DNA of 64,000 nt from Pseudomonas tohonis (GTDB lineage Bacteria; Pseudomonadota; Gammaproteobacteria; Pseudomonadales; Pseudomonadaceae): the NCBI RefSeq assembly GCF_012767755.2, contig NZ_AP023189.1, positions 3,846,001-3,910,000 on the forward strand, read 5' to 3'. A program made the position numbers and the translations under genes. The notes below the pieces were generated by a model that had not been told where the DNA came from, did no database searches, and was given only the letters and a program-made list of their open reading frames with translations. Of the stretch, positions 17,953-26,664 are shown piece after piece (within the stretch, counting starts at the first letter, position 1; every line of letters begins with the position of its first letter).

Positions 17953-18159
17953 TCAGAAGCGCGAGCCGGGCCGGCGCTTCGACAGTTCCTGGACCATCGC
18001 GCTGGCGATCACCGCCGTGGGCAGCAGGGTCTGCGGGGCACCGGGGCCCCTCAATCGATAGCCGCGAACCTCGGTGGAGCCGTCCTGCCGCACCGCGACC
18101 CACTGCACCACGCTGAACTCGCCCTTGGTGAAAACCGTTGCCCCTGAGTGTTCCATCAT
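17953..18159 (-). CDS. Small protein of unknown function, 68 residues
   Basis: The product (MMEHSGATVFTKGEFSVVQW...) looks like a short soluble beta-rich protein with a basic C-terminus (SKRRPGSRF). Two tandem ATG codons (18159 and 18156) could start it, with ACGGAA upstream. A strong terminator follows directly, which supports a real transcription unit. Function unknown. It is divergent from the methyltransferase gene at 18307. Confidence 0.7.
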   Translation of the reverse strand: MMEHSGATVFTKGEFSVVQWVAVRQDGSTEVRGYRLRGPGAPQTLLPTAVIASAMVQELSKRRPGSRF

Positions 18160-18306
18160 GCGTTCCGTTGCTGAAATCAGAACGGTCGAGCCTAGCCCCT
18201 GGGGCCCGCAGCGCAAGTCGGCGGTGGTGGACCACCGGGTCGATGGCGCTTGACCCTGGAGTCGCTACAGCCTTCATCCTCGGGCCCGAACACTCCCCGA
18301 GGAACG

Positions 18307-18771
18307 ATGATGGACCGCCTGGAAAAACGCATTCCCCCCGTGCTGGCCACCCTGGTCTGCGCCCTGCTCATGGCCCTGCTGGCGTACCTGCTGCCCCCTG
18401 TGGGGATTGCCTGGGCCTGGCGGCTCGGGGCCGCGCTGGCGTTGGCGGCGCTGGGCGCGGGCGTGTGCCTGGCCGGGGTGGCGTCCTTCCGGCGGGCTCG
18501 TACCACGGTCAACCCGCTGGTGCCGGAGCAGGCCTCGTCGCTGGTGCAGGCCGGCATCTATCGCCACACGCGCAACCCCATGTACCTGGGCTTCGCCATC
18601 CTGCTCGTCGCCTGGGCGGCCCTGCTGGGGGCGCCGCTGTCCCTGTTCGCGGTGGCGGGGTTCGTGATGTACCTCGACCGCTTCCAGATCGTCCCCGAGG
18701 AACGGGCGCTGGCCGGGCTGTTCGGCGCCGACTACACCCGCTACCGGGAGCGGGTGCGGCGCTGGGTCTGA
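18307..18771 (+). CDS. Isoprenylcysteine carboxyl methyltransferase-like membrane protein
   Basis: The 154-residue protein has about four membrane helices and the ICMT/PEMT-type motif GIYRHTRNPMYLGF near residue 88. It ends with the typical EERALAGLFGADYTRYRERVRRW. Bacterial members are integral membrane methyltransferases whose substrates are mostly unknown. Tandem ATG codons at 18307 and 18310 follow GAGGAA. It converges on fsr with only seven bases between the stops. Confidence 0.88.
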   Translation: MMDRLEKRIPPVLATLVCALLMALLAYLLPPVGIAWAWRLGAALALAALGAGVCLAGVASFRRARTTVNPLVPEQASSLVQAGIYRHTRNPMYLGFAILLVAWAALLGAPLSLFAVAGFVMYLDRFQIVPEERALAGLFGADYTRYRERVRRWV

Positions 18772-18778
18772 GCGGGGC

Positions 18779-19996
18779 TCAGGCCTTCTTCGTCGAGGGC
18801 AGGAGGATGGTGAGAATGCCCAGCAGCGGCAGGAAGGAGCAGAGGAAGAACACGTGCTCGATGCCGTGGATGTCCGCCAGGTGCCCCAGCAGCGCCCCGC
18901 CGATGCCGCCGAAGCCGAACATCAGGCCGAAGAACACGCCGGCGATCATGCCCACGTTGCCGGGCACCAGCTCCTGGGCGAAGACCACGATGGCGGAGAA
19001 GGCCGAGGCGAGGATGAAGCCGATGACCATGCTCAGCACGCCGGTCCAGAACAGGTCCACGTGGGGCAGCGCCAGGGTGAAGGGCGCAACGCCGAGGATG
19101 GAGAACCAGATCACCTTCTTGCGCCCGATGCGGTCGCCGATGGGGCCACCGAAGAAGGTGCCAGCGGCGACGGAGCCGAGGAACAGGAAGAGGTAGACCT
19201 GCGAGGTGGCCACCGACAGGTCGAACTTCTCGATCAGGTAGAAGGTGAAGTAGCTGGTGAGGCTGGCCATGTAGAAGTACTTGGAGAACACCAGCAGCGC
19301 CAGGATCACCAGGGCGAAGGTCACCCGGCGCCTGGACAGGCCGTGGGTCGCGGCGCCGCCCTGCTTGAGGCGGAACAGGTTCAGGTGGTTGCGGTACCAG
19401 CGGCTTAGGCCATAGAGCACCAGGATGGCGAAGGTGGCGAACAGCCCGAACCAGGCCACGTGGCCCTGCCCGTAGGGGATGACGATGGCCGCCGCGAGCA
19501 GCGGGCCGAACGCACTGCCGGCGTTGCCGCCGACCTGGAAGGTGGACTGCGCCAGGCCGTAGCGCCCGCCCGACGCCAGCCGGGCGATGCGCGAGGCTTC
19601 CGGGTGGAAGGTGGACGAGCCGATGCCCACCAGCGCCGAGGCCATGAGGATCGCCGGGAAGGAGCCGACGAAGGCCAGCAGCAGGATGCCCACCAGGGTG
19701 CACAGCGAGCCGGCCGGCAGCAGCCAGGGCTTGGGATGGCGGTCGGTGTAGTAGCCGACCCAGGGCTGCAGCAGCGAGGCGGTGAGCTGGAATGTCAGGG
19801 TGATCAGGCCGACCTGGGTGAAGCTCAGGCCGTAGTTGGCCTTGAGCATCGGGTAGATCGACGGCAGCACCGCCTGGATCAGGTCGTTGATCAGGTGGGC
19901 CAGCGCGCAGGCGCCGATCACGCGCATGACCAGCGGGCTGGCCGGGTTCGCCGCCGCAGTCGCGGCCAGGGGAGAAGCGGTGGTGCTGACGGACAT
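18779..19996 (-). CDS. fsr: MFS efflux protein, fosmidomycin-resistance (Fsr) type
   Basis: The 405-residue protein has twelve membrane helices and the Fsr-specific first helix pattern CALAHLINDLIQAVLPSIYP. It also has YYTDRHPKPW in the 2-3 loop, GIGSSTFHPEASRIARLASGG and GDRIGRKKV. Fsr proteins export fosmidomycin and probably other phosphonates or small acids. ATG 19996 is preceded by GGAAG; the frame is open further upstream but that extension is out of character. Confidence 0.9.
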   Translation of the reverse strand: MSVSTTASPLAATAAANPASPLVMRVIGACALAHLINDLIQAVLPSIYPMLKANYGLSFTQVGLITLTFQLTASLLQPWVGYYTDRHPKPWLLPAGSLCTLVGILLLAFVGSFPAILMASALVGIGSSTFHPEASRIARLASGGRYGLAQSTFQVGGNAGSAFGPLLAAAIVIPYGQGHVAWFGLFATFAILVLYGLSRWYRNHLNLFRLKQGGAATHGLSRRRVTFALVILALLVFSKYFYMASLTSYFTFYLIEKFDLSVATSQVYLFLFLGSVAAGTFFGGPIGDRIGRKKVIWFSILGVAPFTLALPHVDLFWTGVLSMVIGFILASAFSAIVVFAQELVPGNVGMIAGVFFGLMFGFGGIGGALLGHLADIHGIEHVFFLCSFLPLLGILTILLPSTKKA

Positions 19997-20173
19997 GGTG
20001 GAGCTTCCAGGCAGGAGCAGCGCACACCGCGCTCTGGACGACCGCGGCACGACGCTGCCGGAATTCGGGATCGGGCGCCATCCTATGCCGCGCCGCCCTG
20101 GCTGTCTCACGCAATCCGGCCAACCACCATCGCAAAAGAGACATCCTGCGCCGCCTCCAGGCGCCCACTTTCC

Positions 20174-20206
20174 GTAGGGTGGTGTAGAGCGCAGCGAAAC
20201 CCACCG
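20174..20206. repeat. GTAGGGTGGTGTAGAGCG dispersed repeat
   Basis: This 33-base motif (GTAGGGTGGTGTAGAGCGCA followed by GCGAAACCCACCG) recurs with few changes at 54782-54820. Its ends, GGGTGG and CCACC, can pair. Similar text is common between genes in pseudomonads. Confidence 0.6.
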
Positions 20207-20220
20207 CTCGGCCGCTCGGC

Positions 20221-20421
20221 TCAGCAGCGCCAGTCCCCTTCCCCGCATTGCATGCCCGAATCTCGCCTCGGCAGGTCCAGCGGGAACAGCAGTTGCGACA
20301 GCAGGAAGCCGGCCTCGGTCTCCACGCACGCGGGCGTGCCGAGGCGGGATTGCGCGTCGCGGTCGGGGGTGTCGTTCCAGCGGGGAATGCCGTTGGCCAA
20401 GGGGTTTTGCTGGATGGTCAT
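20221..20421 (-). CDS. Small Cys-containing protein downstream of the PNPOx fusion, 66 residues
   Basis: The product MTIQQNPLANGIPRWNDTPD... ends RRDSGMQCGEGDWRC, with three cysteines in all. A strong GGAGG lies nine bases before ATG 20421, and the gene starts 14 bases after the stop of the PNPOx-ferredoxin reductase fusion. It is therefore probably the last gene of the gst operon. No family is recognised. The length of the frame and the ribosome site are the main support. Confidence 0.7.
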   Translation of the reverse strand: MTIQQNPLANGIPRWNDTPDRDAQSRLGTPACVETEAGFLLSQLLFPLDLPRRDSGMQCGEGDWRC

Positions 20422-20435
20422 GATGGCGAGCCTCC

Positions 20436-22496
20436 TCACAGGTCGAGCACTAGGGGTTGGGCGCCCTCTTCGCCCGCCGCCGGGACGGCGCAGCAGATCA
20501 GCACCATGTCGGCCTCGGGCATTTCCGCCGGCGGGTTGGGGTAATGCACCTCGCCGCTGATGCGGCGCGTGCGGCAGGTGCCGCACGAGCCGCCCCGGCA
20601 GCTGAACTCGGGGGTCAGGCCGCGGCTTTCCGCCAGCTCCAGCAGGCTGCCGCTCTCCGGTGTCCAGCGTGCTTCCTTGGCCGAATGGGTGAAGTACACC
20701 GGCACCGGGCTCGTGGCCGCCGGTGGCTGGACCCGCGTGGGCGCCTGCCCGTCGACCTGGCGCCGCAACGTCGAGGGGCCGAAGGCCTCGGCATGGATGC
20801 GCGAATCGGCGATGTTCAGCCCGCGCAGGCCGTCGTAGATCGACTGGGTAAAGGCCGCCGGGCCGCACAGGTAGAAGTCGTAGTCGTCGAACGGCAGGCT
20901 GGCCTGGATATGCGCCAGGTCGAGGCGGCCGTTCAGTTCGAAGTCATGCCCCAGACGTGCCTCGGCTTCCGGGGCGCTCAGGGCGCGCACCCAGCGCAGC
21001 AGGCCACCCGAGCGGCTCGAAAGCGCCTGCAGCTCTGCCTGGAACGGCAGGTCGTGCAGCGCCCGCGCGCCCTGGAACAGGTGGATGCGTCGGCCTTGCG
21101 GCTGCCGCTGGTTGAGCGCCACCAGCTCGCGGGCCATGGAGACCATCGGGGTGATGCCCACGCCCGCGCCGATCAGCACGACGGGGCGCTGGCTGTCGGT
21201 CTTCAGGGTGAAGCCACCCAGGGGCGGGCGGGCTTCCAGCACATCGCCGACCCGCACTTGCTCGTGCAGGTGCCGCGAGCCCTTGCCCTGGGCCTTGACG
21301 CTGATACGCAGCTGACCGTCGCTCGGCGCGCTGGAGACGCTGTAGGTGCGCACCAGGGCCTCGCCATCAGCGGTGACCAGGCGCAAGGGAATGTGCTGGC
21401 CGGGGGCGAAGCTCACCTCGCCACCCTCCTCGGGCGCCAGCACCAGCGAGCGGATGTCGTGGCTTTCCTGCTGCTGGCTCAGCACGCGCCAGCGCTGCCA
21501 CTGGCGCCGCCGCTCGGTCTCGCGCAGGCGCTCGTCCGCCTCGGCCCAGGTGCCGGTGAGCAGGCTGGTGGGCGCGTATTCGTCGAAGTCCCAGCGCAGC
21601 GACACCGCGTTGGGGCGGAACACCACCTGCTCGATATCGAGGGTCCAGATGCGCTCGGCACCGTCGAAGGCGGCGATCAGCGGGCTGTCGAGGATCACCT
21701 CGGCACGGCCCTGTACCTGCAGCACGTTGCCCTGCTCGAAGTCGACGAACAGCAGGCCGGCGCGCGGGTTGCTCAGCAGGTTGCCCAGGGTGTTGAAGTG
21801 CAGGTTGCCGGCGTAGTCGGGGATGGTCAGGCGGTTGCCCTCCACCCGCACGAAGCCTGCGCGCCCGCCACGGTGGGAGACATCCACGGAGCGGCTGCCG
21901 TCCTCGTGGTCGACGTAGCTGGCGACGAAGAAGGTGTCGGCGGCGCGGATCATCGCGCGGGTGCGTTCGTCCAGCTCGGCGGCGTCCTCGCGGACGGTGC
22001 CGCGCGGCTCGGGGGAGCTGCTCCATTCCCGTCGCTGGATGTACTGCGGGCAGTTGCCGAAGGAGTGCTCGACCTGCACCACGAACTGCTGTGCCGAGGC
22101 CTGGTCGATCGCACCGTTGAGGCGGTTGCGACGCCGCGTGTGCAGTTCGATGCCGAGCAGGCCGAGGGCGGCGCCGGCACCCAGGCCGGGGGTGGCCGGG
22201 TCCAGCGGGTCCAGCGGGCGGGCGGCCAGGTCGAAGACCAGGTGCCTGGGGTCGGGCGAGGTGACGAAGCCTTCGGGGCCCTCGATCAGGGTGGCCCAGG
22301 GTCGTCCCTCGCCATCCACCGCACCGGCGATCAGGAAGGGCAGTTGATGGAAGAAGGCACGGTGCTGGTCGGGCATATGGTCGCGGATGACTTTCTGCCC
22401 GTGGGCTTCCATCCGCTCGGCCACGCCGACCGTTTCCTGCAGTTGCCTTTCACCGGCATGCCAGGGCGAGGGGCGCTGGCTGGGAGTCTGTTCCAT
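20436..22496 (-). CDS. PNPOx-like / ferredoxin-NADP reductase / [2Fe-2S] fusion flavoprotein
   Basis: This 686-residue three-part protein has an N-terminal pyridoxamine-phosphate-oxidase-like flavin domain (about residues 20-320). A ferredoxin-reductase module follows (about 335-570: RTYSVSSAP for FAD, GAGVGITPMVSMARE for NAD(P)H). The C-terminus is a plant-type ferredoxin (about 600-686, CRGGSCGTCRTRR then ICC). The layout suggests electron flow from NAD(P)H through FAD and Fe-S to a second flavin site; the substrate is unknown. GGAGG lies seven bases before ATG 22496. It sits between gst (49 bases upstream) and the 66-residue gene. Confidence 0.9.
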   Translation of the reverse strand: MEQTPSQRPSPWHAGERQLQETVGVAERMEAHGQKVIRDHMPDQHRAFFHQLPFLIAGAVDGEGRPWATLIEGPEGFVTSPDPRHLVFDLAARPLDPLDPATPGLGAGAALGLLGIELHTRRRNRLNGAIDQASAQQFVVQVEHSFGNCPQYIQRREWSSSPEPRGTVREDAAELDERTRAMIRAADTFFVASYVDHEDGSRSVDVSHRGGRAGFVRVEGNRLTIPDYAGNLHFNTLGNLLSNPRAGLLFVDFEQGNVLQVQGRAEVILDSPLIAAFDGAERIWTLDIEQVVFRPNAVSLRWDFDEYAPTSLLTGTWAEADERLRETERRRQWQRWRVLSQQQESHDIRSLVLAPEEGGEVSFAPGQHIPLRLVTADGEALVRTYSVSSAPSDGQLRISVKAQGKGSRHLHEQVRVGDVLEARPPLGGFTLKTDSQRPVVLIGAGVGITPMVSMARELVALNQRQPQGRRIHLFQGARALHDLPFQAELQALSSRSGGLLRWVRALSAPEAEARLGHDFELNGRLDLAHIQASLPFDDYDFYLCGPAAFTQSIYDGLRGLNIADSRIHAEAFGPSTLRRQVDGQAPTRVQPPAATSPVPVYFTHSAKEARWTPESGSLLELAESRGLTPEFSCRGGSCGTCRTRRISGEVHYPNPPAEMPEADMVLICCAVPAAGEEGAQPLVLDL

Positions 22497-22545
22497 GGTC
22501 TGCCCTCCGGAAAGGGGCTGCCGGGGCTCGGCAGCCCGGGGTGGC

Positions 22546-23175
22546 TCAGGCGGCGTTGAGGCCGGCGGCGGTGCGTTGCATCGGTACGAAGCCCGGCAGC
22601 GCCTCGATGCGGGCCAGCCAGGCACGCACGTTGGGATAGGCCTCCAGCGACACGTTGCCCTCCGGCGCATGGGCGATGTAGCTGTAGTTGGCCACGTCGG
22701 CGATGGTCGGCGTGTCACCGGCGAGGAAGAGGGAGGCGTCCAGCTCGCCTTCCATTACCGCGAGCAGCACATGGGCCCGGTGGATCACTTCCTCGGCATT
22801 GAAGGAGGCGCCGAAGACGGTGATCAGGCGCGCAGCGGCAGGACCGTAGGCGACCTGCCCGGCGGCCACCGACAGCCAACGCTGGATACGCGCGGCGGCG
22901 ACGGCTTCCTCGGCCAGCCAGCGCCCCTCGCCGTAGCGCTTGGCCAGGTAGACGAGGATGGCGTTGGAGTCGTTGACCACGGTGCCGGCGTCATCGATCA
23001 CCGGCACCTGGCCGAAGGCGTTGAGGGCAAGGAAGTCGGGCTGCTTGTGCGCGCCCTTGGCCAGGTCGACGAAGACCAGCTCGGTGGGCAGTTGCAGCAG
23101 CGAGAGCATGAGTTCGACACGATGGGCATGGCCGGACAGCGGGTGGCGGTACAGCTTGATGGCGGGACGAGACAT
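22546..23175 (-). CDS. Glutathione S-transferase
   Basis: The 209-residue protein has a thioredoxin-fold N-terminus ([43 protein letters not shown], the glutathione-binding cis-Pro and acidic-Ser motif) and an all-helical C-terminus with [12 protein letters not shown]. It is a cytosolic GST. It is the first gene of a likely three-gene unit with the PNPOx-ferredoxin-reductase fusion, a pairing that hints at detoxification or reductive processing of an electrophile. Confidence 0.93.
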   Translation of the reverse strand: MSRPAIKLYRHPLSGHAHRVELMLSLLQLPTELVFVDLAKGAHKQPDFLALNAFGQVPVIDDAGTVVNDSNAILVYLAKRYGEGRWLAEEAVAAARIQRWLSVAAGQVAYGPAAARLITVFGASFNAEEVIHRAHVLLAVMEGELDASLFLAGDTPTIADVANYSYIAHAPEGNVSLEAYPNVRAWLARIEALPGFVPMQRTAAGLNAA

Positions 23176-23382
23176 GACGGTGGCTCCTTATCGGTTCGGG
23201 GTGGTTCACCGTGAACCGCCCGGCTGGGCGTTCGCGACGATGGAGGCATGTTGAGCTCACGCAGCTACGAGCAGAATCACCACGAATGACAATCCACTCT
23301 TTCATTTTTTGAAATAACCGGAGGTCTTGCGCGGATGCTGCAGCGGCATCGTCGGGTTGCACCCGACATGCGGCTCATATCC

Positions 23383-23692
23383 TGTAGGGGCGACTTCAGT
23401 CGCCAAGCGGCGCGCAGCACCGCCCACCTTGTGGGAGCGAATTCATTCGCGAAGAAGCCCGCATAAAGCATCGCGGTTGAAACCGCTCCCACATTTCACC
23501 GGGATGCTTCGTCGCGAAACCCGTCGATGCGGCGTTACACCCGAGTCCGCCCGGTGGAGGTAAAAAGCGACCTCCAACCTACGCAAGGGTCATGCCCGCG
23601 CGCTGGCTCGGCCTGCTTTCTGTAGGGGCGACTTCAGTCGCCAAGCGGCGCGCAGCGCCGCCCCGCCTGGTAGGAGCGAATTCATTCGCGAT
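23383..23692. repeat. Cluster of REP-type palindromes upstream of gst
   Basis: The 529-base gap 23176-23704 has no gene. It holds two copies of a two-part block: TGTAGGGGCGACTTCAGTCG...GGCGCGCAGC (23383-23425 and 23621-23664), each followed closely by GTGGGAGCGAATTCATTCGC or its GTAGGAGCG variant (23430-23453 and 23668-23692). GCGGTTGAAACCGCTCCCAC lies at 23474-23493, and the GGTGGAGGT hairpin at 23553-23580. The same block occurs at 63105-63194. Confidence 0.85.
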
Positions 23693-23704
23693 GGACCATC
23701 AGGT

Positions 23705-24595
23705 TCACCCCTCGAGCGCAGGATGGGCGCGCAGCCGTGGCACGGCGAAGTCGAGGAAGCTGCGCACCCGCGCGGCGGCGCGGCGGCCTTCGCGGTAGAC
23801 CAGGTGCACCGGCAGCGGCGCGGCGGCGAAGGGTTCCAGCACCGTTTCCAACTGGCCGGCCTGCAGCTCCTGGTGCACCTCGTGGCTCAGGCAACGGGTC
23901 AGCCCCAGCCCGGCGACGGCGGCGCGGATGGCGGCCTGCGGGGTGCTGCAGAGCAGCCGGGGCGTGACCTTCACCGCACCGTCGGCGAAGCGCCACTCGC
24001 CGGCATGGCCGGTGGAGGTGGCGACTATGGTCGGCAATCCGGACAGCGCCTCGGGGCGGTCCGGCCGGCCGTGGCGCGCCAGGTAGCCGGGCGCCGCGCA
24101 GACGAGGGGGCGGACCCGCCCCAGCGGCACGGCGAACCCCGAGGAGTCCGGCAGCGGGCCGGTCACCAGGGCGACGTCGATCCCCTCCTCCAGCAACCGT
24201 GGCAGCCCCTCGCGGGCCCGGATGTCCAGGGTCATCCCGGGGAAGGCGTTCAGGTAGTCGAGGGCGATGGGGGTGAACACTTGGTGCGCCATCAGCAGCG
24301 GCATCGCCAGGTGCAGTGCACCGGCCGGCTCGGTGTGCAGGCCGGTGACGGAGCGCTCCGCCTCCTCCACCCGCCCGAGGATGCGCTCGCAGCTTTCGGC
24401 GAAGCGCTCGCCCTCCGGGCTCAGGCTGGCCCCGCGCGGGCCGCGCAACAGCAAGGCGCTGCCCAGCCGCGCCTCCAGGGCGGCGAGGGTGCGCATCACG
24501 GTGGCCTGGGACAGTTGCAGGCGGCGCGCGCCCCCCGCCAGGCTGCCCGCGTGGGCCACGGCCAGGAAGACCTGCATCTCGCGGTGGCGGCTCAT
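23705..24595 (-). CDS. LysR-family transcriptional regulator
   Basis: The 296-residue protein has a typical LysR winged helix-turn-helix (FLAVAHAGSLAGGARRLQLS...LAALEARLGSALL, residues 10-50) and a periplasmic-binding-like effector domain. Its ATG overlaps the stop of the next upstream LysR gene by four bases (ATGA), which indicates coupled translation. The pair lies upstream of, and on the same strand as, the gst operon, a possible target. Confidence 0.92.
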   Translation of the reverse strand: MSRHREMQVFLAVAHAGSLAGGARRLQLSQATVMRTLAALEARLGSALLLRGPRGASLSPEGERFAESCERILGRVEEAERSVTGLHTEPAGALHLAMPLLMAHQVFTPIALDYLNAFPGMTLDIRAREGLPRLLEEGIDVALVTGPLPDSSGFAVPLGRVRPLVCAAPGYLARHGRPDRPEALSGLPTIVATSTGHAGEWRFADGAVKVTPRLLCSTPQAAIRAAVAGLGLTRCLSHEVHQELQAGQLETVLEPFAAAPLPVHLVYREGRRAAARVRSFLDFAVPRLRAHPALEG

Positions 24596-25515
24596 CGCGC
24601 GACCGGCGCCCCCGCCGCGCGCAAGGCGGCATCGGCGCGGAAGCGCGTAGCGCAGTGGTCGACGAAGGTACGCACCTTGGCCGACTCGCGCCGGCCCCCC
24701 TGCTGGATGATGTACACCGGCAGCGCGGGCATGGCGAAGGCGTCGAGCACCGTCTCCAGTTCACCCTTGGCGATGGCCTCGGCCACCTGGTACGACAGCA
24801 CGCGGGTGAAGCCCCAGCCCAGGCGCGCGGCCTTGATCGCCGCCTGGTTGGAGCTGACCAGCAGGCGTGGCGTCGGCGTGAACCCGAACGGGCCGTCCGG
24901 CCCCATGAACTGCCAGTGGGTGAGCAGCCCGCTGGCCGACGACATCACCACCTGGGCGTTCTCCAGGTCCTCGGGGCGGCTCGGCCGGCCGATGCGGTCG
25001 AGCAGCGACGGCGCGGCGCAGACCACCGGGCGTATCTGCCCGACCTGCAGCGCCAGGTGCTCGCCTTCGCGGAGCGAGCCGATGCGCACGGCGACGTCCA
25101 CGCCCTCCTCGACCATGTTCACCACGCGGTCGACCAGCAGGGCGTTGATTTCCACCTCCGGGTACAGGTCGAGGTATTCGGCGATCAGCGGGATGAGGAA
25201 CAGCTCGCCGAACATCACCGGCGCCGTCACCGTCAGCCGCCCGCGCGGGCGCACGTTGCTGCCGGCGGCCAGCTCCTCGGCCTCTTCCAGCTCCAGCAGG
25301 ATGCGCCGGCAATCCTCCACATAGCGCCGCCCCGCCTCGGTGAGGCGCAGGCTGCGCGTGCTGCGCGCCAGCAGCAGGGTGCCGAGGCGTGCCTCCAGCG
25401 CAGCGATGGCGCGCGTCACGCTGGGCGGCGAGAGGCCCATCAGCTTCGCGCCACCGGCGAAGCTCTCCGCCTCGGTCACCGCCAGCAGCACCTTCATTTC
25501 CTGGAACCTGTCCAC
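24592..25515 (-). CDS. LysR-family transcriptional regulator
   Basis: This LysR protein of about 307 residues has an N-terminal helix-turn-helix (VTEAESFAGGAKLMGLSPPSVTR within residues 10-35) and effector domain motifs typical of the CrgA/DmlR-like subgroup. GTG 25515, which gives MDRFQEMKV, is the family-like start; a GTG two codons upstream (25521) is also possible. Its stop overlaps the start of the following LysR gene. The two proteins are distant paralogues rather than a recent duplication. Confidence 0.9.
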   Translation of the reverse strand: MDRFQEMKVLLAVTEAESFAGGAKLMGLSPPSVTRAIAALEARLGTLLLARSTRSLRLTEAGRRYVEDCRRILLELEEAEELAAGSNVRPRGRLTVTAPVMFGELFLIPLIAEYLDLYPEVEINALLVDRVVNMVEEGVDVAVRIGSLREGEHLALQVGQIRPVVCAAPSLLDRIGRPSRPEDLENAQVVMSSASGLLTHWQFMGPDGPFGFTPTPRLLVSSNQAAIKAARLGWGFTRVLSYQVAEAIAKGELETVLDAFAMPALPVYIIQQGGRRESAKVRTFVDHCATRFRADAALRAAGAPVAR

Positions 25516-25606
25516 CCTCACCGCCTGGCGTCGTGCCCTTTCCGAGAGGCCGACAGCTTAGCGCCCGGGCCGGGGCGAAGACGAGAGACGGCGCACCTCA
25601 CCTTCT

Positions 25607-26058
25607 TGTGGGGGCGAATTCATTCGCGATGGGCATCCGGCCATGCGCAGCCCCGTGCCGGCGATGAGTCTTTCGCGGCTGAAGCCGCTCCCACAGGGGG
25701 TGTGTAGCGCGGCCAGGCGGTGCCCTGCGAATCCCGATCCGAGGCACAAGCCGTAGGAGCGAGCTCTGCTCGCGAAGCCTCGTGGGAGCGAATTCATTCG
25801 CGATTGGGCATCCGGCCAGTCGCAGCCCTGTGCCGGCGATGAGTCTTTCGCGGCTGAAGCCGCTCCCACAGGGGGTGTGTAGCGCGGCCAGGCGGTGCCC
25901 TGCGAATCCCAATCCGAGGCACAAGCTGTAGGAGCGAGCTCTGCTCGCGAAGCCTTGTGGGAGCGAATTCATTCGCGATTTGGCATCCGGCCAGTCGCAG
26001 CCCTGTGCCGGCGATGAGTCTTTCGCGGCTGAAGCCGCTCCCACAGGGGGTGTGTAGG
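25607..26058. repeat. Tandem array of 174-175 bp composite REP units (about 2.6 copies)
   Basis: Units begin (GTGGG) at 25608, 25782 and 25957. Each contains three REP palindromes in the order GTGGGAGCGAATTCATTCGC, TTTCGCGGCTGAAGCCGCTC and GTAGGAGCGAGCTCTGCTCG, separated by the same unique spacers. The third unit stops after the second palindrome at about 26058. Copies differ at a handful of bases. A further REP-like text (GTTGGG...GAAGCCCAACG) follows to about 26083. No gene lies in 25516-26172. Confidence 0.93.
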
Positions 26059-26172
26059 TTGGGGGGAGGGGCGAAGCCCAACGTCGCGTGGCCAGGCACC
26101 GTGCCCATGCCGGCCGTGCATGCACCCGGCCGCTGCTTTACCATGCCGCGCCGAACTGCCATCGAGGCCCCC

Positions 26173-26664
26173 ATGAGCACGCCCACCTTCCGCAACGCTA
26201 CCCTCCCCGACACCGACCGCTGCTACCAGATCGAGACCTCCGCCTATGAAGGCGACGAGGCCGCCACGCGGGAGAAGATCGCGACGCGCATCGGGCGGTA
26301 CCCCGAGGGCTTCCTGATCCTGGAGCTGGACGGCGCGGTGGTCGGCTTCATCAACAGTGGCTGCGCCCACGAGGTGGTGATGTCCGACGAGGCGCTCAAG
26401 GAGCTGGTGGGCCACGACGCCGAGGCGCCGAACGTGGTGATCATGTCGGTGGTGATCGACCCGGCGTACCAGGGCAAGGGCCTGTCCTCGCTGCTGATGC
26501 GCACCTTCGTGCAACGCATGCGCGAGAAGGGCAAGGCGACCATCCACCTGATGTGCAAGGAGCGCCATGTCGAGTTGTACCGGCGCATGGGCTACCGCTA
26601 TGTGCAGCCTTCCTCGTCCGACCACGGCGGCATGGCCTGGCACGAGATGGTGATGGACCTTTGA
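26173..26664 (+). CDS. GNAT-family N-acetyltransferase
   Basis: The 163-residue protein has the GNAT fold signature VVIMSVVIDPAYQGKGLSSLLMRTFVQRM, with QGKGLS binding acetyl-CoA pyrophosphate, and HVELYRRMGYRYV near the C-terminus. The overall pattern resembles the arylalkylamine-type subgroup. ATG 26173 was chosen for the GAGG six bases upstream. Its stop overlaps the likely TTG start of the Nudix gene, so the two form an operon. Confidence 0.92.
   Translation: MSTPTFRNATLPDTDRCYQIETSAYEGDEAATREKIATRIGRYPEGFLILELDGAVVGFINSGCAHEVVMSDEALKELVGHDAEAPNVVIMSVVIDPAYQGKGLSSLLMRTFVQRMREKGKATIHLMCKERHVELYRRMGYRYVQPSSSDHGGMAWHEMVMDL

Noticed and set aside
25607..26058. CRISPR array in the 174-bp tandem repeat
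   Set aside because: The spacers are identical between units and the repeats are REP palindromes; there are no cas genes nearby.
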